Shown here piece by piece: positions 1 through 10,742 of a stretch of DNA of 64,000 bases (positions within the stretch are counted from its first letter, which is position 1; every line of letters starts with the position of its first letter). The stretch comes from Epiperipatus broadwayi (lineage: Eukaryota; Onychophora; Udeonychophora; Euonychophora; Peripatidae). The stretch is taken from NCBI GenBank assembly GCA_028023455.1, contig JAQFVV010012423.1, positions 372,001 to 436,000 on the forward strand, given 5' to 3'. Under the pieces are notes generated by a model. That model saw only the letters and a list, made by a program, of their open reading frames with translations, was not told where the DNA came from and searched no databases. The translations under genes were made by a program, and so were the position numbers.

Positions 1-43
1 GCTACTTGGAAGGCGGCTATGTTAACCGCTAGGCCACCAACGC
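1..43 (-). tRNA. tRNA-Gly(TCC)-like 5' half, cut by the window edge; probably a SINE head or pseudogene
   Basis: Read on the minus strand from base 43, the sequence begins GCGTTGGTGG, has an A-box-like GGCCTAGCGGTTAAC, and reaches an anticodon loop CTTCCAA with TCC at bases 10-8. This matches the known layout of eukaryotic tRNA-Gly(TCC). The anticodon stem has one C-A mismatch and the D stem pairs poorly, which favours a tRNA-derived repeat or pseudogene over a working tRNA. The B box would lie outside the window and cannot be checked. Confidence 0.5.
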
Positions 44-253
44 TTGACTTGTGTTTTATAATTGCGAGTGCTATATTAAGAATAGTGATATAAGTTTCAT
101 TGTAATAAAAAGATTTTAAAGTAACAAATAATAAACATCATAAGGCGAAGTCTTTCATTTATTTAAACAACCTTAAATATCTTAATAGTTAAATATCATG
201 TAATAATCTTAGTATATTTTACAAATGTATTAATATAGACAATGTGACATCTG

Positions 254-763
254 TTATTAAAACAGGCAAACCTCACTACACATATTGCCACTCACTGCAA
301 GCTAGAGTAATCAATGGATGCCAGATGGCTTGTGCATAAAATCCCCATCTAGTGCCTACTCATCCAATATCCCCAGACTAGTTTCTGGCTTGTGGCCTTT
401 ATCAGTGAGGAGCCTTGAATCTAAGAGCAGTGCATCTAGATCTTAGGATCTAATGCAACCCTCCAGCAGTCGCCTTTTATCTCTACTTAACTACAAAATT
501 ATGAGTCTTAAATTGAAAACACCTTAATATTTTTAATCCAAGCTCATCAGTTTACATAGTCATATATGTCTGAACTCAGTTCAGTACCCATACATTTTGA
601 TGTCTTTGGTTCTTTAATAACCGTAGCCACCACATCGTATTAGGCAGGATTAGTTTTAAGCCAATAAACATCACATGATCCCCATTTCTTATGCCTTCTG
701 GCATCCATTGATTACAATGCAGTGAGTGGTAATACATATAGTGAGTTTTGCCTGTTTTAATAA
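254..763 (-). repeat. ~510-bp dispersed repeat with inverted ends and a hammerhead-like core (copy 1)
   Basis: The ends are inverted repeats of about 65 bp (254-318 against 699-763), with outermost bases TTATTAAAACAGGCAAA and its complement. The interior, read on minus, matches the repeat at 56336-56900. It includes a TATA-like stretch, the block GGAGGGTTGCATTAGATCC, and the motif discussed at 369-412. Just outside the right end, 764-807 repeats the start of the unit in the opposite orientation, so a second truncated copy appears to lie head-to-head. The string AATGTGACATC flanks both sides (241-251 and 807-817) and may be a target duplication. No coding frame was seen. Confidence 0.7.
369..412 (-). 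ncRNA. degenerate hammerhead-ribozyme-like motif
   Basis: On minus the order is CTCCTCA, CTGATAA, a stem-loop GGC-CACAA-GCC, GAAACTAGTC, TGGGGAT. The flanking strands can pair as stem I (six pairs, one a G-T wobble), and GTC is a canonical cleavage triplet. The core reads CTGATAA instead of CTGATGA, changing the catalytically important G8, so this copy is expected to be inactive. Stem II opens with an unpaired A on each side, which is unusual for the family. The assignment is inference from motif order. Confidence 0.35.
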
Positions 764-942
764 TAGTTATAAACAAGCATAAGAAATGGGGATCATGTGA
801 TGTTTAATGTGACATCAGTATATTCAAAGTAAAATAAAACTTTAATGTCATTAGCAAGTTATATGATTTTTTAAAATACATATTAGAAGTATTATACTTA
901 CATTTTTTCTTATACTTTTTTTGCATTCTTTCATATATTCAT

Positions 943-1698
943 ATATATTACTTTTTATAAATCTCCACATATACACTCTAATGCAAAATTTTTATATAGT
1001 TCCTTTAATTTTCTAACAGTTTTGACTGTCCTGCAGTCTTCATCAGAGCTACAACATTTAAACATATTGTCATAAAATCATTATTCTATACATATAAAAT
1101 ACATATTTTACATTATTATTCATAATCATATTTTATTTTTAACTCTATACCGTTACTTGCCTTTTTTCTCATTATTATTTTCTCATTATTTTTTTACTAT
1201 TTCTATTTTATTTTTATTTTTTACCTTTTCTCCCTATATATCATTCTACATTACTCTCATATATTTTTATCACATTTTTATTTTACTTTTAATAACTATA
1301 AGTCTAATTCTTTTTCTTCCTTTTTATTATTTATTTATACTTAAATAATAATAAAAAGGAAGGAAAGAAATTAGATTTATAGGTATTAAAAGTAAAATAA
1401 AAAGGTAATAAAAATATATTAGAGAGTGATATAAAATGATAGATAAGAAGAAAAGGTAAAAAATAATAATTAGGAATAAATGAAGTAAAGATATAGGGTT
1501 AAAAATAAAATATGATTATGAATAATAATGTAAAATATGTATTTTTATATGTATATAGAATAATGGTTATATGATTTTACGTTTAAACATTGTAGCTCAG
1601 ATGAAGACTACAGGACAGCAGAAACTGTTAGAAAATTAAAGGAATCATATTAAAAAATTTGTATTAGAGTATATATGTGGAGATTTGTAAAAAATAAT
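943..1698. repeat. 756-bp foldback element (two ~375-bp inverted arms, almost no loop)
   Basis: Bases 943-1345 and 1355-1698 are near-complementary over their whole length. Shared blocks include AATCTCCACATATA, CTTTAATTTTCTAACAGTTT and CATTATTATTCATAATCATA. This is the structure of a foldback or MITE-type element. Each arm contains a CTGATGAAGACTG-like / CAGATGAAGACTA motif followed by a weak GAAAC, reminiscent of hammerhead cores but poorly paired. The pyrimidine-rich frame at 1157-1348 lies inside one arm and is not a gene. Confidence 0.8.
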
Positions 1699-2064
1699 AT
1701 ATACGAAAAATACATATTCAAAGACTCTCCAAGTTTAGACTAGTTTTTCTTATTAGTAAGCTCTTTTCTTGATATCACTCCAAAAAAGTCTTTTATTTTA
1801 TCCATCTATCTTACATATTATCTCTATAATCTTTTGGAATTCAATCCAATCCAATTTAGAACTTTAACTATTCAATCTTTTTTTAATTCTTTTAATAATG
1901 TCAATGAAACCTGTTTGCTCTTTCACCCATACATTTTGCTTTTGATATCTGTTTGTTACTCCTAATGTAAATGTTTTAATACTTCAATGTATTTTCTGAA
2001 ATCTTTAAATATTATTTTTCTGTTTCACTTTAATAAGTGAGAAACTGGTGAAATCATATCTTTA
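1699..2064. other. AT-rich spacer, nothing recognised
   Basis: There is no coding frame, RNA motif or repeat partner that I can identify. It separates the foldback element from the first alignable base of element 1's 5' LTR. The true start of that LTR may lie here but has diverged or been lost. Confidence 0.4.
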
Positions 2065-3466
2065 ACTTTATATGTTGAAACAGTCAACTCTTTCTATCAT
2101 CCAGTTTTACCTACTATATTCTATAGTATTATTTTATTTCCATATCTATATACCAAAAATCCTCCGCATATCAGACTAATTTTAAAATCAATAATTATGG
2201 TTATATATGTGTGTGTATATTATAGCATACATTGTTAAATGCTTATGTATATGTGTGATAAATCAGCATATATGCATGTGTATATATTATTTTTGCTAAA
2301 TAAATGTAAACCTTGCCATATGTGTAACCAAAAACCTACCTATATGCAGAAGAGAAATAATGTTATAGAGTTAAAGCATTATAGATTTCCTTTTATTTTA
2401 AATATTATTGTAAAGTTAATATAGAAATTATAATATTTCTGCATATAAAGATAAATTATGCTTAAACGTGTTACATATAGAGTAAGATGTTTAGCAGGTT
2501 TTAGATTTGTTTTTCGTAAAAAAAATTAATTTAATAAAATTAATCTTTCTCACTATATTTTGACCTACTTAAAAGTTAAAATAGATTTTTAAGTAGTTTT
2601 AAATAAATTGGCCTGGTCAAAATTGAAGGACCCACCTGTAAAAAAATTTGATAACTCAGCAGGAATCTTCAGATTGTCTAAGAATATAGCAAACTAAATT
2701 AGAAAAACAGATCTGGAACTAAAACTGGTAAACAAGTTGTGGTCAATGTAAAAGAAAGGGGGGGGGAGATCAATATATAAACCTTCAACATTTTGAGATC
2801 AGCATTATCAATATTAGCAGTATTATTAAGAGTTATAAAATTTATGGCATAGAACGGCAATAAACTTGCTTTCTAATTCCAAAAATGGTCTAAAAGATGT
2901 GGATATGCTGGAATCAGCTGCCCAGTAGCAGTAAAAGCAAAAAGATGTGCCAAGATCATGCAACCATGCAAGATAACACTTTAAAGTGTAACCAATTTCT
3001 GCAGATTTTAAAATGAACATTCTAAACTAAATCTCCTAATTTCTTAAAGCTAGCTAAAATATTGTAAATGGCCACTTTTAATAGATTCTTCAAATCTTAA
3101 TTCTAAACTAAATTAAATGTAATTTTATTTACTGTCTAATTTGTAAGTCTTGCCTGATTTGATCTAAATCTGTTTTAATTTTGTTTCATTATGACTAAGC
3201 AAAATAAAGCCAAATCTTAGATTTCACTTACGTGAAATATTATCTACAATTTTATATTCTTTCTTTTAAAGTTAAGTCTATGCCTTTATTAATTGAACTA
3301 TATGTATTTATCTATTTATGCTATGTTGTATTCAGAATGGAGTTTACCCATATTTAAAATAACTAGTGAGAAATGATTAGATGTTCTCACACTTGTTTAG
3401 TTCTGCATTTATTAGCACACAAACAAAATTCCCTTCTGAAATGAGTAAAATAATATATATATATAT

Positions 3467-6400
3467 TCTAACCTCCCCCACCGCTCGTCCTCCAAAATTA
3501 TAATTATATTGTTTAAAATTTATTTACGCATATATATTCCGGGTTCTAGCTCAGTTAACAAATAAATAAATGAAATATTCAGCATTAATTAAAATGATTA
3601 CTAGCTCTAATTTTTAAAATACAAATACAGTTCAAATTTTAAAATGAATTAACAATTATTTACTATTTTCATGAGACATGGAGTGACGATACGGGGAACG
3701 AGATAGACTACATTGAGATATTATCCACACGATACTATCTCAATGGCATAAGAACACTATTCCCCCTTTTTACTATACCAAATAACTAACTAATAGTATT
3801 CTTACGACTTTCTAAGCTCTATTCACTACGATTAAAATAATAATCATATCTTAATATTCTTTGTAATAAGAATCTGGCTCAATTAAATAAAATAAAGAAA
3901 ATGAATAAAATAAAATAAAATAAAATCTCAGGTTCATAAATTGTATTCTAACTGATTTAAAATTACGGTAGTAAAATATGAAAAGGGAATTTTATGTCAT
4001 AATTCACTACACAGTAACTAACAATAATCAATAATAATAATAACAACAATAATATAATATAATCTTATTTCTTCCTAAATGAAATAAATAAATACGTACG
4101 TGGTAGTATTTTAATAATCTGACAACAGAATACGTGTGGCAACATTAGCATATATTTTAATGTAATATTGTGGCGACCGACTTATGACCAATAAATAATA
4201 TATAAAATTATGATCTTTTAATTTTAACATACCAATAAATTCTCAAAATTATTATAACACTTTTATGTTTACCTTTTTTCGTGCAAAAACTATATGTCTG
4301 TTTCAATTATAAATGTATCGTGATATCATGCATCCATGTGGAGAAATAACAACGCTGACACAAAGCTTTAAAATAAATTTACAACAAAGTTTATTAATAA
4401 CATCAATAAATAACAATATTTTACATTATGTACATTGGATATCCTTATTCTCCTATCACAAATTAGTTTACTAGTTTATAAAAAATGAAATCAAACTTCT
4501 ATTTATTTTTCTTAGTTAACTCTTATCTTTTAAATGCTTAAGAAAATACAGTATTATTATTATTGGATTTCTTAATATGGTTAGCTTGTTACAAAATGTA
4601 TTTCTGATCGGATTATCGTTAACACTTTGTATCCCTACTATTATTAAAATTATATTTAAAAAAAAAAAAAATTACATTCGTATTAAACATTATACAAAAC
4701 AATAAAATTCTAGTTTTATATTGGTTATATGGAATCCTACAAATTCAAAAACATTCTTCTACATTCGGTATTAAGTCTTATTGTTCATTATCCGTTGTTT
4801 ATTATTCCTAATATTCTCATTCAAGCCTTACTTCGGATGATAATTACAACTATTAACACATCATGCACAAACATATGTCTATTACACATTATTGAATTAT
4901 TTTTTTTTTTTTTAATAAATATGAAATATTTATTTTTTAAATATTATTTAAAAAAATTCAAATTTTATTATCACTTAAAAAAAAAACTTTGTTTAGATTT
5001 CTCTTTAAAAATCTTATATTCATTTCCGAATTAATTTTAAACTGTATTATATGATTCTTTCTCTCTTTCTGATATTTTGGACTTTCAATTTTAAAATTAC
5101 ACAATTCTAAACATTCCAGCAAATAAACTATTCTTACATAAATGATAACATATCTTCAATTCTATTTTATTCATTATTTCTTTGAAAATATCCCTCTGAC
5201 GATGCAGGTTCACGAAATAAGGATAGCAAAGATAAATGCATAGGATCAAAATATAACTAGAATATTATTCGTCATAAACTTTGACAATAATGGCACAGTG
5301 AATTTAAAGACACTACAGAGGAGTGACCTTTATCTGTCTACCAACCTCTATTATAGGAGTGATGCTAAAGCTATTTCTTCAGCTTTATTATAACATCAAA
5401 AAGTTTAAAGATACGCAAAAACACTGTCCAAACTATATGTGTTCAGTCATAGGACTTAGTTAACTATACTGAAATCACACAAACTAACTATGATCCAAAT
5501 ACTTTATTTTTCCTATTTCTTAACAAAACATCATCTTGGTTTCCTCTCCACTAGTACTACCAAGTCACTATCCGATCTTATTTCTCAAGATTTTTCTATA
5601 CGGTACATCGACAAATATCTATCTGCATTTCTAACAATAATAAAATTCATTTATTTCAAAACTATTCCGCTGTTCTTTAAGAAAATCTCTTTACTACTTT
5701 CCTCGTATATTTTATCATATACAAACTATTTTAAAATATCTGAATATTTTATCATATGAAAGTTCAAAAGAATCACACAATTGTTCTGTCGAATTATATT
5801 ATTAATATACTTTAAATAACTTATTGCATGCATATTCAGAGTTACTCCCATCTCATAATATGTTTTAAAATGTTGTATAAAATGTGTACTTATAATTTAA
5901 ACTTTCACACATCATTCTTAATTAATAGATGATCTAAAAAAAAATACATTATGCATTATAACTAAATATCAAAATTACCAAACGATCTTTATCTTCTCGA
6001 TCGTGTTCCGTAGGCTTCACCATCCCATTGATTCTTGTAGATCTAAGACTCCCATACATACACTTTATTTTTAAAACAATATTTCTATCATTCTATTAAG
6101 CTATTATATTTAATTTTTTAATATTACTAAATTTATATTTATATGTTTTCCCTAATCTCACATAGCATTTTATATTTTAAAATAAATTAGTAAAAATATT
6201 TAAATTATATTTACGGTACTTCTTCATCGAATTTTCTTGGAAATCGTTCATATTAAAGCTAAAAAAAAAATGTATTTTATTTCTTCTTCAGTCACTTAAT
6301 GTTCTATTTTAAGGCAAAAACAATTATTGCCCTGTTTAATAAATAGTCATACACGACAATCCTTGGTTTTTACAATATTGTATACAATTATTAATTCTTG

Positions 6401-8118
6401 ATATCAATTTATCCCGTAAAGAAAAAACGTCTCCATATTCTCTTCTAATATTGTCTGCTATATTTTTCCCGCGCGTCTTTTACGATGCATCTTTTAGGTA
6501 CTTTTATTTAAAATATTCAATAAAATTTTTCTATTTCCATGGATCCATTTTCATTTAGTAATTTAATTTTATATTTTTTAAAATCAAGCATTTCTTCCAT
6601 TGAATACTTTGTAATATTTTTTTCTGACTAGATAAAGTTTTTCGGCTCCTTTCCATAAAACACATAATGGCACTTTCATATTATTCTATTACTTTTTTCT
6701 TTATTTAAAATTTTGGTACTACATTTTTATAATTTCTCTTTTAAAAGATAAATATTCTTTCTTCATTATACTTTTACATAATTCTCTTTATAATAAAACG
6801 CATATTAAAATTTTTCCATAGAGAAGAATAACATAACTTCAAAGTAGCCTTATAAATTTTGTGCGTCATAATTTTTTCCTGACGGCAAGTAACTTCTCTT
6901 TTAAGTTTTCATATAGCGTCCCAATTTTATTTCTCTTAGTTATAATAATAAGTTTCTGGTTGAGCATAAATAAAGCTGTTTTAAGGCACTTTCCAAATAT
7001 TTTTTCCTTAACAATATTTTTAGGTATTTTTCCCTGTACTTCCATTTTACTGTAGGGTTTTTGGTTAAACTTGAATAAAATATCCTGGTAAGATAACTTT
7101 TAAAATTAGCAATCCATATAGAGGCAGTCAAAATATATTATATGTTACAAAAGAACTTTTAAAATAAATACAAAATTTTAAATTTATATCACTTTTCCAG
7201 CTACGGTGTTATCAGCTAAAAAAATATGTTACTTTCTCTTTCACTTTCACATTACTTCTCCCTCCCGCTCCATCTAATTCTTATATTTTGTCTGCTAAAT
7301 TGCCTCCGTTGATTGGTTAATGATTTTATTTTAGCGCGAACAGATTTACACATTTTAGTTTTATAACATACTAGACTTTTAAAAATAAAGAATTGATGAC
7401 GTAATGTCTCAAAATATTATTTATAATAGTATTTTCAAATTCAATTATAGTTTCATCAAAATTATTTAAACTTTAAAAACAATTATTAAAATAATATTTA
7501 ATATTCAACTTTTACTTTAAGGATCGATGGCAACTATATTTAGTTTCATAATTCACAACTTTATTATTATTCTAACAAGTGTGTGTGTGAAGGTATATAA
7601 TATACAGTCACGTGTTTACTAACTTTATCAAATGATTTTTTATTTACGTCTCAGTCTAAATTACCAAAACTGATATATTTTATAAAAAATTTGGAAAATA
7701 ATTTTAAAATGTTGAACCAAATATAATTCTCACCATCTTAAAGTTTATCTTAAAACATACTCTATTAATTTTGACTATTAAATATAATTATACACTACTT
7801 ATAGCATTTATTTAATTTATTAGTTTTAAAATATTATACTCAAATTATTAACATACTTTTAACTATTTATAGCTGTGTTATTTTATATGGCCAGCTTTTA
7901 CAACCATAAGCAAGAATATTATTAAGCTTTATTTAACTGTTTTCTCTTAAAATAATCTATTACACTTTTATATACCAGGTATTTTCAGCTTTAAATAGTA
8001 CTATAAAATCTAATTATCCTATTATTATTTATATATCATACAAACATAACTTAAAATTTAAAATTTTTTTTTAGTAATTGACCTTTCTACCTCATTATGA
8101 CCTACAGACAAGGGCACA
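3467..8118. mobile_element. 4.65-kb AT-rich insertion in a (TA)n tract of the 5' LTR; class unknown
   Basis: In the 3' LTR the flanking sequences are adjacent (about 17740-17776, an AT-rich linker). Here they are separated by 4.65 kb bounded by (TA)n at 3453-3466 and 8119-8136. The left end begins TTCTAACCTCCCCCACC and the right end is ACAGACAAGGGCACA. I see no terminal inverted repeat, no LTR pair and no coding frame longer than about 100 codons. Short frames at 4729-5034 and 5490-5759 are low-complexity, have no recognisable motif, and are probably chance. It could be a non-autonomous element, a remnant of a larger one, or sequence deleted from the 3' LTR. Confidence 0.6.
3711..3745. repeat. 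near-perfect 35-nt hairpin
   Basis: CATTGAGATA (3711-3720) pairs with TATCTCAATG (3736-3745), and inside it TATC pairs with GATA around a CACAC loop. That gives 14 pairs with one T-C mismatch. It sits in an unusually GC-rich patch (about 3676-3770) of the AT-rich insertion. Its function is unknown. Confidence 0.6.
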
Positions 8119-9330
8119 ATATATATATATATATATGCTTAAAGATAGATTTGCTATAAATGAATTGTTTGATTAATATTTGGCAGACGTAATGAAATAC
8201 AGCATAAAGTTAGAATTTAATCTTATAATTTTCCCAAAATATGATGTAACCCTTCTTAGTTTTATACAAATGCCTATATTGACACATCTTAATAAGCTAC
8301 ATTCATTATATTCCTTTAGTAGCATGATTATAGATTAATTTATGAACTGATTTATGGTGTTTTCATGGAGTAAAACTAATTGTTTTACATCTTAATTTTG
8401 GTTGTATAATGATGTAGTCAGTGGGGCAAATGTGTTCTTAGGAAGCATAGACATGCCTATACTCCTTGCTGTATTTTATATGTTAAATGGGTTTGGTTTA
8501 AGGTCAACCCATTACTTTAGTTTGGATATCTCTTCTCATTAAAATGGGTGTTGGTTTTAAGGGATACCCCATTACTCTTATTTAGGACTGGAGCATAAGG
8601 ATCCAGATATATTTGCTAGCTGTTTGATCACCCAGACTAAAAGATCTTATTCACAGCTAGTGGTACGGTACAAGGGAACTGATTACTCAGTAATGAACCC
8701 CATGATTAAGCCCACATTTGAGATGCACAGACTCGGATTGTAAATTTTATAAATGCCTTAGTATCTGAAGTCTTACTACCCACCATCAGTTCATCCCATC
8801 ATGAGCTTATAGTCTATAGAAAGAAATATGTTACTCATTAAATAAGTGTTAATTGTAAATTATAATAATCACCTCTGCAAACTAATTAATGCAAATCTAA
8901 TATTCACTAGCATGGCATAAATAAGGCATAGATAATCATGAGCTAAAACTGAAATCAATTTCTAAGATTTTAATAATAAATATTCTGAATTAATTAAACA
9001 ACCTGTAACCAGTAAAATCATCCTCACTTGTGAGTGAGATAATTTTGTACATTTTCATCTAACATTGTTTTATTTCATTTTATTTAAATTTTGGCTAATG
9101 TTAAATTTGATTAAAATATAACTCTGCTTGGTCTCTCATTTTTTGCTCATTATTCATTAATTAATTATTGATCATTACTTAGTTATGTATGAATCATATT
9201 CCAAATTTAATGATACCTGTCGGTTGAGTCATGTCTATATAGATATGCTTTGTAAATATGTCAGTTTTAAATCAGTCTCATGTTCCACTATCATGCTACT
9301 GCCAGCATGTGGATTAAAGAAATATGAGTG

Positions 9331-9448
9331 TAGCCTCATATGTCTCATCCGTAAGGTAGTAAATCTTGGAGCATTGGTAAAGTAACTGATAGCCTCATAT
9401 GTCTCATCCGTAAGGTAGTAAATCTTGGAGCATTGGTAAAGTAACTGA
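9331..9448 (+). repeat. 59-bp tandem duplication in the 5' LTR
   Basis: The unit starting TAGCCTCATATGTCTCATCC occurs at 9331 and again at 9390. The 3' LTR has a single copy near 19000-19060, so the duplication arose after the two LTRs separated. Overlapping short frames on both strands are by-products. Confidence 0.8.
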
Positions 9449-9554
9449 GGTGAGATTGGATTCAAGGTCTCAACAACCTCATTTCGATCAGGCTTGGGGT
9501 GATTTACTAAGGCTCTAGATTTTGTTACATGAATGTACAGATATTACCGTTACA

Positions 9555-10742
9555 TAATAAAAAATTTTTTTTCTGGGTATGGCTTGCCCAAACATGGGGC
9601 TTTGATTACTTTCCACAGACCTCAACCGATAATGTGTTGTGGCAATAATAACATTAGTATATGTAAATTTTTCCTGGGTTTGGTGCACCAATGTTGGACT
9701 TTGATAATAAACCTGCATACCTGAGAGATATAGTGTTGACATAAATATTTTCTATATCATGGCTGTATATATGTAAAAGTTTTACATTGTGACTGTATAG
9801 CAAAGTATTATAAAATTCACAGAGTGGATGTGGCCTGTTAATTCAGATATCACATATGTATATCTCACCTACTGACAGCTGGTGCCTGAGGTAATTAGAA
9901 TAAGCTAAGATTATCTTCTTAAAAATGTGTTGTCAGAGGGTAGCGATTAAGCCAATGCACATGCATTGGCTTAATTGCTAATATCATTATTACAGTATAA
10001 AAATATAGTGCTATATAAAATATCTCATTATGTATGTTTAATTTCAACTAAAGAATGACGTATCATAAATTGTAAAGATTTCGCAAGCGTCATTCGTTCA
10101 AACATAATAAATGTAATTTAAAGTGATTGCTTAACATCTTCATGCTCTCATTTCCATACGCTTACGATTTTACCATACATAAATGTTTGGGTCGAAAGGA
10201 TGGGTGGATCCATTTCCATCTTTTCTAAAAAACTATATCTTGGGTCTGAAAAAGTGAGAGTATTCATTTATAATTTATTTTTAAAGTGCATGTGCATTGG
10301 TTTAATCACTAATATCACTATTACAGTATAAAAACATAGTGCTATAGAAAATAATATTTCATTAATTAAAGTTTGTAAATCGTAAAGTATATGTGATTCA
10401 ATAATCAAGATGAACAAGAAATGAAATGGGTTTAAAAAAAAAAAAGTTTGGGCAAGACAAAAAAAAAAGTATTTGGTGTACAAAATTTGTAAAGTCATGG
10501 AGACATAATAATAATAATGATACATAAAAAAACAACTAAATTCTGCAGATAGCAACAAGAAGCATGGTAAGTTGAATTTTAATTTACTTTATTTGATTGA
10601 TATTTTAATGTTTAATTATTATGTTAGGCATCTTGGGCTTTTAAAATAGTAAATAGGGCAGCAGGTTGAGAGGAAATGTAGACTGTTTCTAAAAGGGAGG
10701 AAAGCAAGTCAGCCAATTATAAAATTTGAAATAAACTTTAAA
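9555..10742 (+). other. untranslated leader of element 1
   Basis: This lies between the 5' LTR and the first gag codon. About 9566-9770 contains two diverged ~105-bp units, each starting TTTTYCTGGGT..TGG and followed by CAAACATGG or CCAATGTTGG. The string TGGTGCACCAATGTTGG (near 9682) resembles TGGCACCAGCAATGTT at the equivalent place in element 2 and could include the primer-binding site; this is inference. A ~60-bp unit (9962-10021) recurs at 10293-10352. No coding frame is supported. Confidence 0.5.
9943..9978. repeat. near-perfect palindrome in the element 1 leader
   Basis: ATTAAGCCAATGCA (9946-9959) is followed, after two bases, by its exact complement (9962-9975). Three further pairs, one a G-T, extend the arms to 17. 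In RNA this would form a strong hairpin. A copy of one arm recurs near 10293, so the palindrome probably arose from an inverted duplication of leader sequence. A packaging or translation role is only a possibility. Confidence 0.7.

Larger units (their letters stand above)
2065..9554 (+). repeat. 5' LTR of element 1, interrupted by a 4.65-kb insertion
   Basis: Two blocks, 2065-3455 and 8136-9554, align to the 3' LTR (16068-17755 and 17770-19165). The last bases GTTACA (9549-9554) match the 3' LTR end TTTACA. Alignment fades upstream of about 2065, so the first bases (TGTTTAGGG in the 3' copy) are not visible here. Relative to the 3' LTR it lacks the MITE at 16591-16683 and has a duplicated 59-bp unit at 9331-9448. 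Confidence 0.8.

Noticed and set aside
943-1698. Confident hammerhead ribozyme in the foldback arms
   Set aside because: Neither arm keeps both CTGATGA and GAAA, and stem I can form only about two pairs.
4729-5034. 101-codon plus frame in the 4.65-kb insertion
   Set aside because: Low-complexity Phe/Leu/Ile/Lys composition from AT-rich DNA, with no motif. Best explained by chance.
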